DNA of 64,000 nucleotides from Desulfomicrobium baculatum DSM 4028 (lineage in GTDB: Bacteria > Desulfobacterota > Desulfovibrionia > Desulfovibrionales > Desulfomicrobiaceae): contig NC_013173.1 in NCBI RefSeq assembly GCF_000023225.1, forward strand, positions 2,916,501 to 2,980,500, read 5' to 3'. Below, piece by piece: positions 16,765-25,373 of this stretch. How positions within the stretch are numbered: the stretch's first letter is position 1; the number at the start of each line of letters is the position of its first letter. The notes beneath the pieces were generated by a model. It made no database searches and had not been told where the DNA came from. It worked only from the letters and a program-made list of their open reading frames with translations. A program made the position numbers and the translations under genes.

Positions 16765-17234
16765 AATTACGCCTCGTGAAAACCTTGATTACCCACTTTA
16801 ATTGAAAAAATCAATCTTTGGTGGGTAACTAACCTTTAATGACGTGTTGATCTTCTTGTTCGAGGAGAGGCTATTCTTGGCTGCAGCATGCAGAACCTTT
16901 TCCTCGATGTCCATGGTCTGAACCTTATCGCGGAAGATCATCTCGACCCAGCACAGGGAGAACTCGTGGAGACGAGCATTGGTGAATGGTGAAGTGAAGA
17001 TAGCTCAGTCGCGTCCCCATCGCTGCCCCGTCTCTGGTTCTATCGCTGTCCCGTCGCTGCTTTGGTTCTATCGCTGCCCCGTCGCTGGTTTTGTCGCTGA
17101 TTCTATCGTTGCATCTGTCGTTGCCCCGTCGCTGGCTCTGTCGCTGCCCCGTCACTGGTTCTATCGTTGTTGTTGACAACTCTCCCGACCTTGAACGATA
17201 CAAGATACTACTTACGACTACCAAGGAGGTTGTC
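16765..17234. other. Gap with a decayed coding trace and a 12-bp repeat array
   Basis: From about 16800 to 16977 the minus strand keeps an open frame reading HEFSLCWVEMIFRDKVQTMD and further without a start codon; it looks like the end of a lost gene but I do not recognise it. From 16978 to 17175 there is a heptamer followed by degenerate 12-bp units (TCGCTGCCCCG, TCGCTGGTTCTA). The 132-codon minus-strand ORF at 16925-17323 is translated repeat and not supported. Confidence 0.5.
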
Positions 17235-17528
17235 ATGCCCTCGCAAGGACCGATCAAGCCCACGAGCATCAAGCTTCCCCTGGAATTGCACGCACGCGTG
17301 CAGCACATTGCCATGGTCCGCAAGCGTTCGGTTCATGAAGTCATGATCAGGGCGATGGAGACCTATGTGGACAGGGAGGAGAAGCGGGAGGCCATCCGTC
17401 AGGAGTGTATCAAGGCCCACGACGAGTATATGCTGACCGGACTGCATGTCACAGGCGAAGAGGTAGACGCATGGATTGATCAACTCGTTGATGGCAACGA
17501 GACGGAAATGCCCGCATGCCACGTCTGA
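17235..17528 (+). CDS. Ribbon-helix-helix antitoxin (CopG/ParD-like)
   Basis: A 97-residue protein. The N-terminus PTSIKLPLELHARVQHIAM continuing RKRSVHEVMIRAMETYVD is a ribbon-helix-helix DNA-binding domain; the rest (REEKREAIRQECIKAHDEYM, GEEVDAWIDQLVDG) is the toxin-binding tail typical of ParD/RHH antitoxins. Start at 17235 is set by AAGGAGG at 17223-17229. It overlaps the toxin gene by 13 bp, implying translational coupling, and likely represses its own operon. Confidence 0.92.
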   Translation: MPSQGPIKPTSIKLPLELHARVQHIAMVRKRSVHEVMIRAMETYVDREEKREAIRQECIKAHDEYMLTGLHVTGEEVDAWIDQLVDGNETEMPACHV

Positions 17529-17806
17529 TCTGGACCGCGGGGGCCGTTGACGGACTCGGTAAAATCCACCGCTTTCTTGCCGAAAAGGATGCGCAGGCCG
17601 CTGCGAAAGCCCTGGACGCCATCCGCAAGGGAGCAAACATCCTGCGATACTTTCCCCAGGCCGGACGCCCGACGGAGGACCTGGAACCGGAACATCGCGA
17701 ATTGCTCATCCCGTTCGGGGCTTCAGGCTACGCCGTTTTCTACGAAACCATCGACGACTGCGTATGCATCCTCACCGTCAAACATCAGAAAGAAGCGGGA
17801 TACTGA
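17516..17806 (+). CDS. RelE/ParE-family toxin
   Basis: A 96-residue ParE/RelE-type toxin: MPRLIWTAGAVDGLGKIHRFLAEKD, the middle KGANILRYFPQAGRPTEDL and the end YAVFYETIDDCVCILTVKHQKEAGY follow the family, including the PxxGRPxE and Y-x-V-x-F-Y motifs. Normal length, intact frame, directly coupled to the RHH antitoxin. ParE members poison DNA gyrase, RelE members cleave mRNA; the PxxGRP pattern points to the ParE branch. This is the only apparently complete classical TA pair in the island. Confidence 0.92.
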   Translation: MPRLIWTAGAVDGLGKIHRFLAEKDAQAAAKALDAIRKGANILRYFPQAGRPTEDLEPEHRELLIPFGASGYAVFYETIDDCVCILTVKHQKEAGY

Positions 17807-17810
17807 TTAG

Positions 17811-17988
17811 TAATAGAGGCAGCGACAAAGGCAGCGGGAAAGGCGGCGACGGGAGAACGACGGGGGCAACTTCGGAGATGGCGATGGAGCCTGCGTCGAA
17901 TTCGTAGACGGGCCTGCCAACAGGGTGGACAAAACAAAAAAGCCCACTCCCGAAAGAACAGGCTCAACCAAAAACAAGAAACCAAAAA
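17811..17988. repeat. Inverted 12-bp repeat units after the TA pair
   Basis: Complementary-orientation units GAGGCAGCGACAAAGGCAGC and GGCGGCGACGGGAGAACGAC, followed by about 100 bp with no recognised feature up to the PilZ stop codon. Confidence 0.6.
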
Positions 17989-18312
17989 CTAATAAACATA
18001 CCGCCGGGGAGTCTGCCTGGCCAGTTCCACGCCTACTCCGTAAAACCCGCCGCAGCTTCCGTCCTGGGCCTTGCACCAGCGCACCATGCCGAGGCAACAG
18101 CAGGCGCCGTAAAGCCCGGTCTCCTCGGCGTCGGAAGCGAACTGGATCTTGATGGCGTCACCGGGGCTCAGGGGATAATCCAGTTCGAGCATGAAGCCCG
18201 TGGCGCTGAAATTGACCGTGCGGGACGAAATCTGGCCGTCCTTCGAAAAGCATTTCTCCACCGTACACCGCGTCAGCGAGGCCCTGCGAGGCGATTTTCT
18301 TGAGTCCAGCAC
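17989..18312 (-). CDS. PilZ-domain protein (putative c-di-GMP binding)
   Basis: A 107-residue single-domain protein. The PilZ pattern is seen as RKSPRRASLTRC (the RxxxR element that binds c-di-GMP), VNFSATGFMLELDYPLSPGD (the [D/N]xSxxG element) and the end GFYGVGVELARQ. A GTG at 18312 is chosen as start because AAGGAG lies 7 bp before it; the open frame continues to 18618 but the extra part is unconserved and overlaps another small gene. The gene is next to prsT in the exosortase locus, suggesting c-di-GMP control of the polysaccharide or matrix. Confidence 0.8.
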   Translation of the reverse strand: MLDSRKSPRRASLTRCTVEKCFSKDGQISSRTVNFSATGFMLELDYPLSPGDAIKIQFASDAEETGLYGACCCLGMVRWCKAQDGSCGGFYGVGVELARQTPRRYVY

Positions 18313-18323
18313 TGGTTGGCTCC

Positions 18324-18482
18324 TTATCCCTTCCTCAAATAACACACTCCGCCGCTGTAAAGCATGAGCACTCCGCCAAGGGCCAGACTGGCCGAACTGC
18401 CGGCCAGGCACCCGGCCAGACCCACTGTGCCGACAAAAAGAGGGAAGGTCTTGTAGATGCAGTGAGGAAGCCAGACTCGCAT
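18324..18482 (-). CDS. Small hydrophobic membrane protein (52 residues)
   Basis: An ATG at 18482, preceded by GAGG at 6 bp, opens a frame of 52 codons ending TAA at 18324. The product MRVWLPHCIYKTFPLFVGTV is followed by LAGCLAGSSASLALGGVLML, giving one or two membrane segments and ending YLRKG. It stops 11 bp before the GTG of the PilZ gene, whose ribosome site overlaps this stop region, so the two look like one operon. Not recognised; the short length keeps it out of usual ORF lists. Confidence 0.55.
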   Translation of the reverse strand: MRVWLPHCIYKTFPLFVGTVGLAGCLAGSSASLALGGVLMLYSGGVCYLRKG

Positions 18483-18850
18483 GCTGTACCTCGTGTTTGT
18501 TGAGCGGCACGCGCCTGCTCATATCAAAAAAATCCACGAATATGAGAACAAACCATAAAAACACATCTATATCGCAACATGTAACACAAGTGTTTACTTT
18601 ATGCAACACAAATTGCAATTTGTGAACAAAAAAAAATATTACTCAGCTAAAATCATGATATAAATACAGAGAAGATCCTGGCATGAAAGAGCGCACAGAC
18701 ACTTTTCAAGCCAGGATATGGTTATGATGCGTGCAACCTAAATGATCTCGCAGCAGCACTGCAGAGGTGGTCGGATTCAGTCCGAACCTGCCGGGCCCTA
18801 CCCTGTCCGACTCGGCAAGACCGCACTCGGACGCATCCTGTCCGACCAAA
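18483..18850. other. Gap: stem-loop, possible VPLPGA gene remnant, palindrome-like sites
   Basis: A stem-loop with arms ATCCTGGC/GCCAGGAT at 18675-18717 and the adjoining 18706-18765 resemble the terminator and 3' end of the first VPLPGA gene (6035-6090): the minus strand reads a TAG at 18740-18738 after codons that align with LRRRQIV. Sites TGTCCGACTCGGCAAGACC (18804-18822) and TGTCCGACCAAATCAGATG (18839-18857) fit the 19-bp palindrome loosely. About 150 bp nearest 18483-18660 is AT-rich and holds nothing I recognise. Confidence 0.4.
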
Positions 18851-21211
18851 TCAGATGCTCGCCAACAGCTCACGGGCACGGGTCAGTTCCGGAAAATCCT
18901 GAGTGCGGGCCAGCAGGGCCGTGAGCAGCTCGCGCGCTTCCCCGGTCTGCCCAAGATCGGCCAGGACCCGGGCCAGGTGGTAGGTCACGGCCGGGTCCTC
19001 GGGCAGGGATTCGTGGGCCTTGCGCAGGAACTGCAGGGCCGCGTCCTTGTCGCCCAGGCGGTAATGCACCCAGCCCACCGTATCCAGCGCCGACGGGTCG
19101 CCGCCCGCGCTGGCACGCGTGGCCAATGCCAACGCTTCGCTCAGCTGCTCCGTTGTGGGCGCGTCATGAGAAACCAGCAGGTAGGCCAGGTTGTTGGCTG
19201 CGGGCAGCAGGTCCGGATGGCGGGCCAGGAGCTTGCGAAAGATGGCCTCGGCCTCGGCCGTTTCCCCGCCCAGCTGCAGTAACTGACCCAGCAGCAGGCC
19301 CTCCGGCACGGAGTCCGGGTTCTTGGCCAGGGCCGCGCGGCATTCCGCCACAGCCGTATCCTTGCGGCCCGTGGACGCGTACAGCCCGGCCAGCCTGGCC
19401 GAGGGCACGGACCATTCCGGGGCGCGCCGCTGGGCTTCGCGAAAGGCTTTTTCCGCCTCGTCCACATTGCCTAGGCGCAGGGCCGTGCGCCCCTGCAGAT
19501 CCGCGGCCAGCGGGTCCGAAGGCCGGGACGCGGACCGCTCCGCCGCCCAGGCCAGAGCCGCCTCGCCCCGCCCCGCAGCCAGTTCCACCGCCACCACGCC
19601 TTCGGCGCCGCCGTGGGCATCGGGACTGGCCAGGAGCAGCTCGTCGAAGGTCCGCCGCGCCGCATCCCAGTCCTTGCGGCCGCCGTGCATGCTGCCCAGC
19701 CGCAACAAGGCCGGAGCGTGCGCCTCGTTCTCCTGAGCGGCCTGCCGGTAGTAGATCTCGGCCGCGTCGAAATGTTCGCGCCGCGCCTCGATATCGCCCA
19801 TGGCCAGCATCAACTGGGCGGGCATCCTGCCGCCATTCTCACCGCCCTGCAACACGGCCAGGGCCGCGTCGGGCTCACCTGCCCGCTGATGATGCGCGGC
19901 CAGTTCCAGGCGCACGGGCACGGCGTCCGGCTTCTTCAGAAGAAAATTGCGCAGCGCCTCCACCCCGGACAGGGTGTTGCCCAGCGCGAACTGGGCGCGG
20001 GCCATGAGCACGGCCACGGCCATGTCGTCGGGGGCGTCGTGCAGGGCGATGCGCAGCTCGGCCAACGCTTCTTCGAAGCGGTCCTGCAGCATGAAGATGC
20101 GTCCGCGCGCGGCATGGGCGCGGGCGTCGGCGGGGTTGAGGCGCAGCACCTCGTCCACCTCGGCCAGGGCCCCGTCGCGGTCGCCCCGGCGCAGCTTGAT
20201 CTCGGACATGCGCAGCCGTGCCTCGATGCCCGCCGGGCCCGCCTCTTTATCCCCAGCCAGGGCGACCAGAGCCGCTTCACCCTCATCGGCCCGCCCCACG
20301 GTCAAAAGCACCGCGGCGGAAGCCAGCCGCAGCTTGGGCGACGGCTCTCCTTCTTGCGCCACTGCAAGCGCGTCCTCAGCCTTTCCGGTGCGCATCAGGT
20401 AGTCCATCAAGCGCAGCCGCCCCTCTTCCGAGCCGGGTTCGGCCGCGAGAAGCTCCCGCAGGATACCCTCCACGCGCCCATTCTGCCCCATGCGCTCATA
20501 AAGCGCCGCCAGCAGGATCTGCACGCCCCTGTTGGCGGGGTCGAGCTCTTTGAGCTTCAAAAGATGCTGCTCGGCCGCGGCGTAATCTTCCATGTCCGCA
20601 GCCAGGCTTGCCGCGCGGAAATGCAGCGGCCTGCTGTCCGGCTTCTTACCAATTCCCTTGCCAATCACGGCCAGCGCATCTGAGTTTCTTCCTTGTTCAG
20701 AATGGATGACCGAAAGCGCCAGCAGCGCATCCTCGTTTGCCGGGTCTTTGGCAAAGACCAGATCCAACTGCCGGCCGGCTTCTTCAAAACGCTTGGCGCG
20801 CAGCATGGCTCCGGCCCGCAGCAACAATCCATCCACGGACTGTGGGTCCAATGCCAGCACCTGACCCGCATGCGCTTCAGCCTGGTTCGTATCGCCGGAT
20901 AGCAGGTACAGGCGCCCCACTCCGAGCAGGGCCTCCGTATTGGCGGGCTCAAGCTCCACGGCCCGCTGAAAATTCCCGAAGGCTTCACGCCAATTCTGCT
21001 CCTTCAACGCGCAACGGGCGAGCAGCAGGTGCGCGCCGACATGATTGGGGTCGAGCTTGATGACATTCCTTCCCTCAACCCTGGCCTCGGAAAAGCGACC
21101 CGCCTCCTCGAACTTGAGGCCGTTGGCATAAAACCCATCCCTGCGGTTCTCCTTGGATCCACAAGCACCGAGCATCATGACCAGAAGCAAAAAACATAAA
21201 ACCCGCTGCAT
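18851..21211 (-). CDS. prsT: PrsT-type TPR lipoprotein of the exosortase system
   Basis: A 786-residue lipoprotein. The N-terminus MQRVLCFLLLVMMLGACGSK has a lipobox with the modified Cys at residue 17. The rest is a solenoid of about 20 tetratricopeptide repeats (for example FEEAGRQLDLVFAKDPANED and AYAEHLLKLKELDPAN-like units). Length and architecture fit the PEP-CTERM system TPR lipoprotein PrsT, which is generally encoded with exosortases and exopolysaccharide genes. It probably scaffolds polysaccharide or protein secretion in the periplasm. A perfect 19-bp palindrome lies 84 bp upstream, the best example in the window. Confidence 0.88.
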   Translation of the reverse strand: MQRVLCFLLLVMMLGACGSKENRRDGFYANGLKFEEAGRFSEARVEGRNVIKLDPNHVGAHLLLARCALKEQNWREAFGNFQRAVELEPANTEALLGVGRLYLLSGDTNQAEAHAGQVLALDPQSVDGLLLRAGAMLRAKRFEEAGRQLDLVFAKDPANEDALLALSVIHSEQGRNSDALAVIGKGIGKKPDSRPLHFRAASLAADMEDYAAAEQHLLKLKELDPANRGVQILLAALYERMGQNGRVEGILRELLAAEPGSEEGRLRLMDYLMRTGKAEDALAVAQEGEPSPKLRLASAAVLLTVGRADEGEAALVALAGDKEAGPAGIEARLRMSEIKLRRGDRDGALAEVDEVLRLNPADARAHAARGRIFMLQDRFEEALAELRIALHDAPDDMAVAVLMARAQFALGNTLSGVEALRNFLLKKPDAVPVRLELAAHHQRAGEPDAALAVLQGGENGGRMPAQLMLAMGDIEARREHFDAAEIYYRQAAQENEAHAPALLRLGSMHGGRKDWDAARRTFDELLLASPDAHGGAEGVVAVELAAGRGEAALAWAAERSASRPSDPLAADLQGRTALRLGNVDEAEKAFREAQRRAPEWSVPSARLAGLYASTGRKDTAVAECRAALAKNPDSVPEGLLLGQLLQLGGETAEAEAIFRKLLARHPDLLPAANNLAYLLVSHDAPTTEQLSEALALATRASAGGDPSALDTVGWVHYRLGDKDAALQFLRKAHESLPEDPAVTYHLARVLADLGQTGEARELLTALLARTQDFPELTRARELLASI

Positions 21212-21580
21212 TCAGATCTCCTTATAAGTAGCCGCCCGGACACGACACGTGCCGCTCTTCCCCGCAAAGTCCCCCAGCCCTGACCGCGCCCATCCTGTCC
21301 GACCCCATCGGACACGCCACGACCACGCCGCACGGGTCCACAAGGCTGCACAACCGTCCGATCGCCCCTGCACCGGACTCATGACAAAATATAACGAACT
21401 TAAATAACAAGAAAAAAACACACAAACAGTTCTTCCGCGGCACGAATGCGCGGTGACCGGACACGAGCCGACTCTTCGCTGTACGCCGGACAATCCGCCT
21501 GAATTTGCAATATCAAAGCCAACGACCGAAGATGCCAAGAGTCGCGGATGCACCCCACATCCCGGTCCGCAACGCGCCAT
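21212..21580. other. Upstream region of prsT
   Basis: Apart from the palindrome at 21296-21314, the stretch is a spacer between prsT and the WecA-like gene. A CGGCAC box at 21249-21254 (minus strand) is a weak -24 match with no acceptable -12 box. A short AT-rich run lies near 21380-21420. The ORFs called here (80 and 122 codons) are not supported. Confidence 0.5.
21296..21314. promoter_or_regulatory. Perfect 19-bp palindrome, putative PrsR enhancer site (prsT)
   Basis: TGTCCGACCCCATCGGACA: two perfect 7-bp arms around 5 bp. Identical arms occur at 32326-32344. It is 84 bp upstream of the prsT start codon. Confidence 0.55.
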
Positions 21581-23245
21581 TCAGGAAAACACCCCCGTGA
21601 ATACGGCCAGCATCAGCGTCTCCAGACAGAGCAGGGACAACAGGAAAAGCACGTAGTCCCTGTTTCTGCTGATGCGCGAATAGATCAGGTTCAGGCCCAA
21701 CCCGAGCAGCACGGCCTTCATGGCGATCTGCCTCAATTCAAAAAGTTCGGCATGGGTTTCGGTCATGAGCGCAAGGGAGCTGATGAAAGCGATAAGAATA
21801 TAGTCCAGCGCATTGAGCGGCACTTTTTCCGGGGTCAGGATGATGCAGGCGAAGTACAGTGCGCTCAAGACGTAGAAAATGCCCGTGACCCCGTCTGGGC
21901 CCATGATCAGAAAGACGCTGTCCGTCTTCATGACCTCCCCGAATACGACCACGTACAAAATAACTGCCAGCATCATGTAGTACATGACAGGGACAAGCCG
22001 CGCGCTATGTCTTCTGTATAGAAAAGCGAGAATGCAAATCACGGCCATAGACGCAATCATCATAGGTAATGGAGAATGGCGTATGAAGTATACATTGATG
22101 AAAAAGAAGAATGTAAAGAGCAGAAAAAAGCTTTTCCAACACAGCCATGAGATACAGTGCCGCACATTGATGCTTCTCGTATTCCAGACAAAAATCGCTT
22201 GGGCCACTCTCTTCACCGCTGAATACATGTTTTGAGCGCTTACGTCCTTGCCCTGCACCGCATGGCGGAATGCGAACACGGCACCAAGTATGAGAATATA
22301 GAGGAGAAGGCCAAGATAGTCGGCCACGAAACGCAGGGCGAAGCCGGTCACGATGAGCGCGAAATGCAGGAAATAGATACTGACCACGGCCTGTTCCTGG
22401 GTCAGGCCCGCGCGCAGCAGCTTGTGGTGCAGGTGGTTCTTGTCCGGCTTGAACGGACTCTGCCCGCTCTGGATGCGCTCGTACATGACCATGGCCGTAT
22501 CGAGGATCGGCGTGCCTAAGAGAAACAAGGGCAGGACCGGGGTATAGATGGAGTGGTTCTGGGTCAGCATGATCAGGCACGCGCCGATGGTGTAGCCCAG
22601 AAACTGGCTGCCTGTGTCGCCCATGAACACTTCCGCCGGGTGCACGTTGTAGCGCATGAACCCGACCAGTCCACCCGAAACGGCCAGGGCGATGGCGATG
22701 GGCAGCATCGCTTCCTGAATGTAGCCCAGAAAGGCGCAGGCCAAGAGGATGAGCAGGGACAACCCGCCCGCCAGGCCGTCCAGGCCGTCACTCAGATTGA
22801 TGATGTTGATGACCGCCAGCATGAAGATGATGGTCAAAGCGATGGACGCGGGCCCCAGATTCACGACCAGGCCGGGCATAAGTTCCCCCAGGCAGGAAAC
22901 CTGGATGCCGGAGACCAGGGTGAAGGTCAGGATGGCCGCGATCTGCCCAATAAACTTGATGCGGTAGCCAAGCTCGCGCATGTCGTCCCACATGCCGAAG
23001 AAAAGGATGATCAGCCCGCCGCCCAGATACCCGCCCAGCTCCCTGGACATGGTCAGGGGCACGAGCAGGGAGGCCACCGTGGCCACTGCGATGGCCATGC
23101 CGCCCGTGCGAGGAATCAACCCGGTGTGGACCTTGCGCGGGTCAGGCTTGTCCACGATGCCCCAGCGCCGCCCCAGGCGGATGCCTACGGGCACCAGCAG
23201 CGTGGAGAGCAGAAAGGCGATATAGAAGCTGATCAGAAAATTCAT
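21581..23245 (-). CDS. WecA/MraY-family sugar-phosphate transferase with membrane extension
   Basis: A 554-residue polytopic membrane protein. The first 350 residues are a glycosyl-1-phosphate transferase of the WecA/TagO group that loads a sugar phosphate onto undecaprenyl phosphate: DKPDPRKVHTGLIPRTGGMAI, GMWDDMREL, NLSDGLDGLAGG with the catalytic Asp pair, FMGDTGSQFLGY, and the loop HLHHKLLRAG. About 200 further residues add five or more membrane helices not found in plain WecA. The ATG overlaps the xrtD stop (ATGA), so both are one operon. It probably starts the exopolysaccharide repeat unit. Confidence 0.88.
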   Translation of the reverse strand: MNFLISFYIAFLLSTLLVPVGIRLGRRWGIVDKPDPRKVHTGLIPRTGGMAIAVATVASLLVPLTMSRELGGYLGGGLIILFFGMWDDMRELGYRIKFIGQIAAILTFTLVSGIQVSCLGELMPGLVVNLGPASIALTIIFMLAVINIINLSDGLDGLAGGLSLLILLACAFLGYIQEAMLPIAIALAVSGGLVGFMRYNVHPAEVFMGDTGSQFLGYTIGACLIMLTQNHSIYTPVLPLFLLGTPILDTAMVMYERIQSGQSPFKPDKNHLHHKLLRAGLTQEQAVVSIYFLHFALIVTGFALRFVADYLGLLLYILILGAVFAFRHAVQGKDVSAQNMYSAVKRVAQAIFVWNTRSINVRHCISWLCWKSFFLLFTFFFFINVYFIRHSPLPMMIASMAVICILAFLYRRHSARLVPVMYYMMLAVILYVVVFGEVMKTDSVFLIMGPDGVTGIFYVLSALYFACIILTPEKVPLNALDYILIAFISSLALMTETHAELFELRQIAMKAVLLGLGLNLIYSRISRNRDYVLFLLSLLCLETLMLAVFTGVFS

Positions 23246-24792
23246 GAGGCCTTTCCGCCCGGCAACACGGGCTCGATGTTCTCGCCCGGCAAGATCCCTT
23301 CCAAAGGCGGCAGGGCCTGGGCCAGGAAGTCAAGGAGCCGTTGCTCGGCGTCCACCTCTGCTTCTCCCGGATACAAGGGAGTGATAAGCCGGACCAGGGC
23401 CCCGTCCGTACGCCGCAGGGTCAGGGAATCCCACATGGTGTAGAGCTTGAGCTCCACCCCGTTGGTCAGATAGCGCCCCCGGGCCGGAAACCAGAAGTAG
23501 GAGAGCATGCGCTGGCCGTTCTGCTCCAGCATCGTGCGGTTGACGCGCATCGTCTTGTAGCCCGGCACGTCCACCTCCACCGCCCCGTTGCGCTCGAAGC
23601 GCCACCCGCCGCCGCGCAGGCAGGTCTCGGGGGAATGAATGGACTCGCCCTTGCTCTGCCGTTCGTACCAGGCCACGTAGAAATCAACGACCCGTTGGCG
23701 GCCGTCGCGAAAGTCGATCTGCACGTAGTCCGTGAAATCGAGTTCTTCGATGAACTCGCGCTCCATGGGCACCGACCGCCCCTCCCACTCGCCCAGGCGC
23801 AAAGGAAACGCCGACAGGTTGCGGGCCCGGGGCAGCACGTCGGGGGTCATGGCCCGGTACTGCAGATAGCCCGCGGCCACCGCCAGCAGCACCAGACCGG
23901 CCAGGAGCGGCGCGGTCGCAACCCTGGTCTGGACAATATCGCCGGCAGCATGGGGAAAGGTTACCAGCATGGGTTTTCCCCTGGCGGTCAAAAGCTTCAT
24001 GCCGCCGGTCAGAATCGCCGCCGACAGGAGGAACATGACCCATCCCATGGCGTCATGAGCCGCGCCCTCCACGATCGCGGGCCCGTAGCTGCGCGCCAGC
24101 ACGCCGCTGATGCCGATGCGCAGTCCGTTCATGGCGATGGCGAGCGGCAGGGTGAAAAGCATGAGCAGGGTCCGCTTCCACCATTTTTCCCGGAAGTAAT
24201 AGGTCAGGAGCATGCCGACGATGACCAGGGGAATGAGAAACCGAAGCCCCGAACAGGCGGCCACGACCTCAAGCTGGGTGAAGCCCATGTCGATGACGTT
24301 GCCCTCGCGATAGGCGGGGATGCCAAGTATGTGCAAAAATTCGACGCCCAGCCGCGTTGACAGCAGCTGCATGCCCAGGGTCAGGCGGCTGTAGAGATAG
24401 TTCGGTGGCGGAAAGGCCATCGCAAACAGGAAGAGGGGAAAGAGCACGACCTTGAGCTTGCGCCAGCCCAGCAGGGTCCAGCTCACGCCGAGGATTGCGA
24501 ACCACAGCGAGAGGTACAGGGACAGAAACTCCCCCCCCAGTTCTCCCAGCAGCAAAAAACACACGGCAGCCCCAAAGGCCCACAGCCCGGCCCAGGAGGC
24601 CTTGGAGGGGATGCTCGCAAGCTCCCCGCGCCGCTCCCAGATGAGATAGGCCATGACAAAGGGGATCAGGTAGCAGTAGTCGAAATCCGCCCTGCCCCAC
24701 TCGTTGCCTACCAGTCGGATGATGACCGCGTGATAGACAATCGCGACGAGGGCCGCTCCGGCTCCCCATCCCAGCCAATTGATACGAGGCAT
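23242..24792 (-). CDS. xrtD: Exosortase D fused to an EpsI domain (VPLPA-CTERM specific)
   Basis: A 516-residue inner-membrane protein. Residues 1-270 form the eight-helix exosortase with the catalytic triad Cys170 (VVAACSGLRFL), Arg215 (AMNGLRIG) and His236 (EGAAHDAMGW). After about residue 300 comes a periplasmic EpsI (DUF3485) domain with SPETCLRGGGW. This fusion and the three VPLPGA-tagged proteins in the window point to XrtD, which cleaves the tag and transfers the protein to a cell-surface acceptor. ATG at 24792 is used because GGAG stands 5 bp before it; a longer frame starts at 24843. A TGGCAC-type site and a palindrome lie upstream. Confidence 0.92.
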   Translation of the reverse strand: MPRINWLGWGAGAALVAIVYHAVIIRLVGNEWGRADFDYCYLIPFVMAYLIWERRGELASIPSKASWAGLWAFGAAVCFLLLGELGGEFLSLYLSLWFAILGVSWTLLGWRKLKVVLFPLFLFAMAFPPPNYLYSRLTLGMQLLSTRLGVEFLHILGIPAYREGNVIDMGFTQLEVVAACSGLRFLIPLVIVGMLLTYYFREKWWKRTLLMLFTLPLAIAMNGLRIGISGVLARSYGPAIVEGAAHDAMGWVMFLLSAAILTGGMKLLTARGKPMLVTFPHAAGDIVQTRVATAPLLAGLVLLAVAAGYLQYRAMTPDVLPRARNLSAFPLRLGEWEGRSVPMEREFIEELDFTDYVQIDFRDGRQRVVDFYVAWYERQSKGESIHSPETCLRGGGWRFERNGAVEVDVPGYKTMRVNRTMLEQNGQRMLSYFWFPARGRYLTNGVELKLYTMWDSLTLRRTDGALVRLITPLYPGEAEVDAEQRLLDFLAQALPPLEGILPGENIEPVLPGGKAS

Positions 24793-24903
24793 GCGCGCTC
24801 CAGACTTTGTATTGAATAGTGCGAATTCACCGGAAAGATTCAAAAGCCCCTGGACCCAAACACAAAATCTTCAGGCCGGATGCCAATAAAATCCCACCTT
24901 TTT

Positions 24904-24919
24904 TACAAGTCCCGTGCCA
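24904..24919 (-). promoter_or_regulatory. Candidate RpoN-type promoter of xrtD
   Basis: Minus-strand TGGCACGGGACTTGTA, identical to the site before gmd: perfect -24 box, one mismatch in the -12 box. 111 bp before the xrtD start. Confidence 0.45.
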
Positions 24920-25002
24920 AGCACAAACCCTGGCCAGGAAACGCCAAAGCGTTGCCAGACGTGCGTTTTGAGACTTTCAAACCCAAGAGGATGGTCCGGG
25001 CA

Positions 25003-25021
25003 AGTCCGACAATACTGGACT
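25003..25021. promoter_or_regulatory. 19-bp palindrome, putative PrsR enhancer site (xrtD)
   Basis: AGTCCGACAATACTGGACT has symmetric arms AGTCC/GGACT. It is 83 bp upstream of the TGGCAC box, against 84 bp at gmd. Confidence 0.45.
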
Positions 25022-25039
25022 GCGTGCGCAGAAGCGGCC

Positions 25040-25264
25040 CGACGTGGCCGCCCTTCTTCTGCCCGACGTGGGTGTATGGCGGTACACCGAAACGGGGCGG
25101 ACACAAAAACGGGCAGACACAAAGACAGGGCGGACACAAAGACAGGGCAGACACATAGGTCTGCCCCTACGCGACGTGTCGTCGTGGTCATGATCGGGCG
25201 GGAAATTTTCGTGGTGGCGTAGGGGCGAAAAATTTTTCGCCCCTACAGGTATCGCACCGGAATC
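25040..25264. repeat. Intergenic repeat unit, copy 1, with 28-bp palindrome
   Basis: Starts GACGTGGCCGCCCTTCTTCT and includes TAGGTCTGCCCCTACGCGAC, GTCGTGGTCATGATC and a perfect 28-bp palindrome at 25219-25246 (arms GTAGGGGCGAAAAA and its complement). Repeated in shortened form at 25374-25585. No coding sense despite several open frames. Confidence 0.8.
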
Positions 25265-25373
25265 ACATCATCGCATCAACGGCACAACGTAGGGGCGGCC
25301 CTGCGTGGCCGCCCTTCTTCTACCCTGCGTGGCCACCCTTCTTCTGCCCTGCGTGGCCGCCCTTCTTCTGCCC

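Noticed and set aside
16925-17323. 132-codon minus-strand ORF
   Set aside because: Most of it is antisense to the RHH antitoxin start and to the 12-bp repeat array.
17989-18618. 209-codon version of the first PilZ protein
   Set aside because: The first 100 codons overlap the small membrane gene in another frame and lack PilZ similarity. The GTG at 18312 has a proper ribosome site.
21249-21254. RpoN-type promoter before prsT (CGGCAC)
   Set aside because: The -24 box is imperfect and no -12-like box follows at the required spacing.
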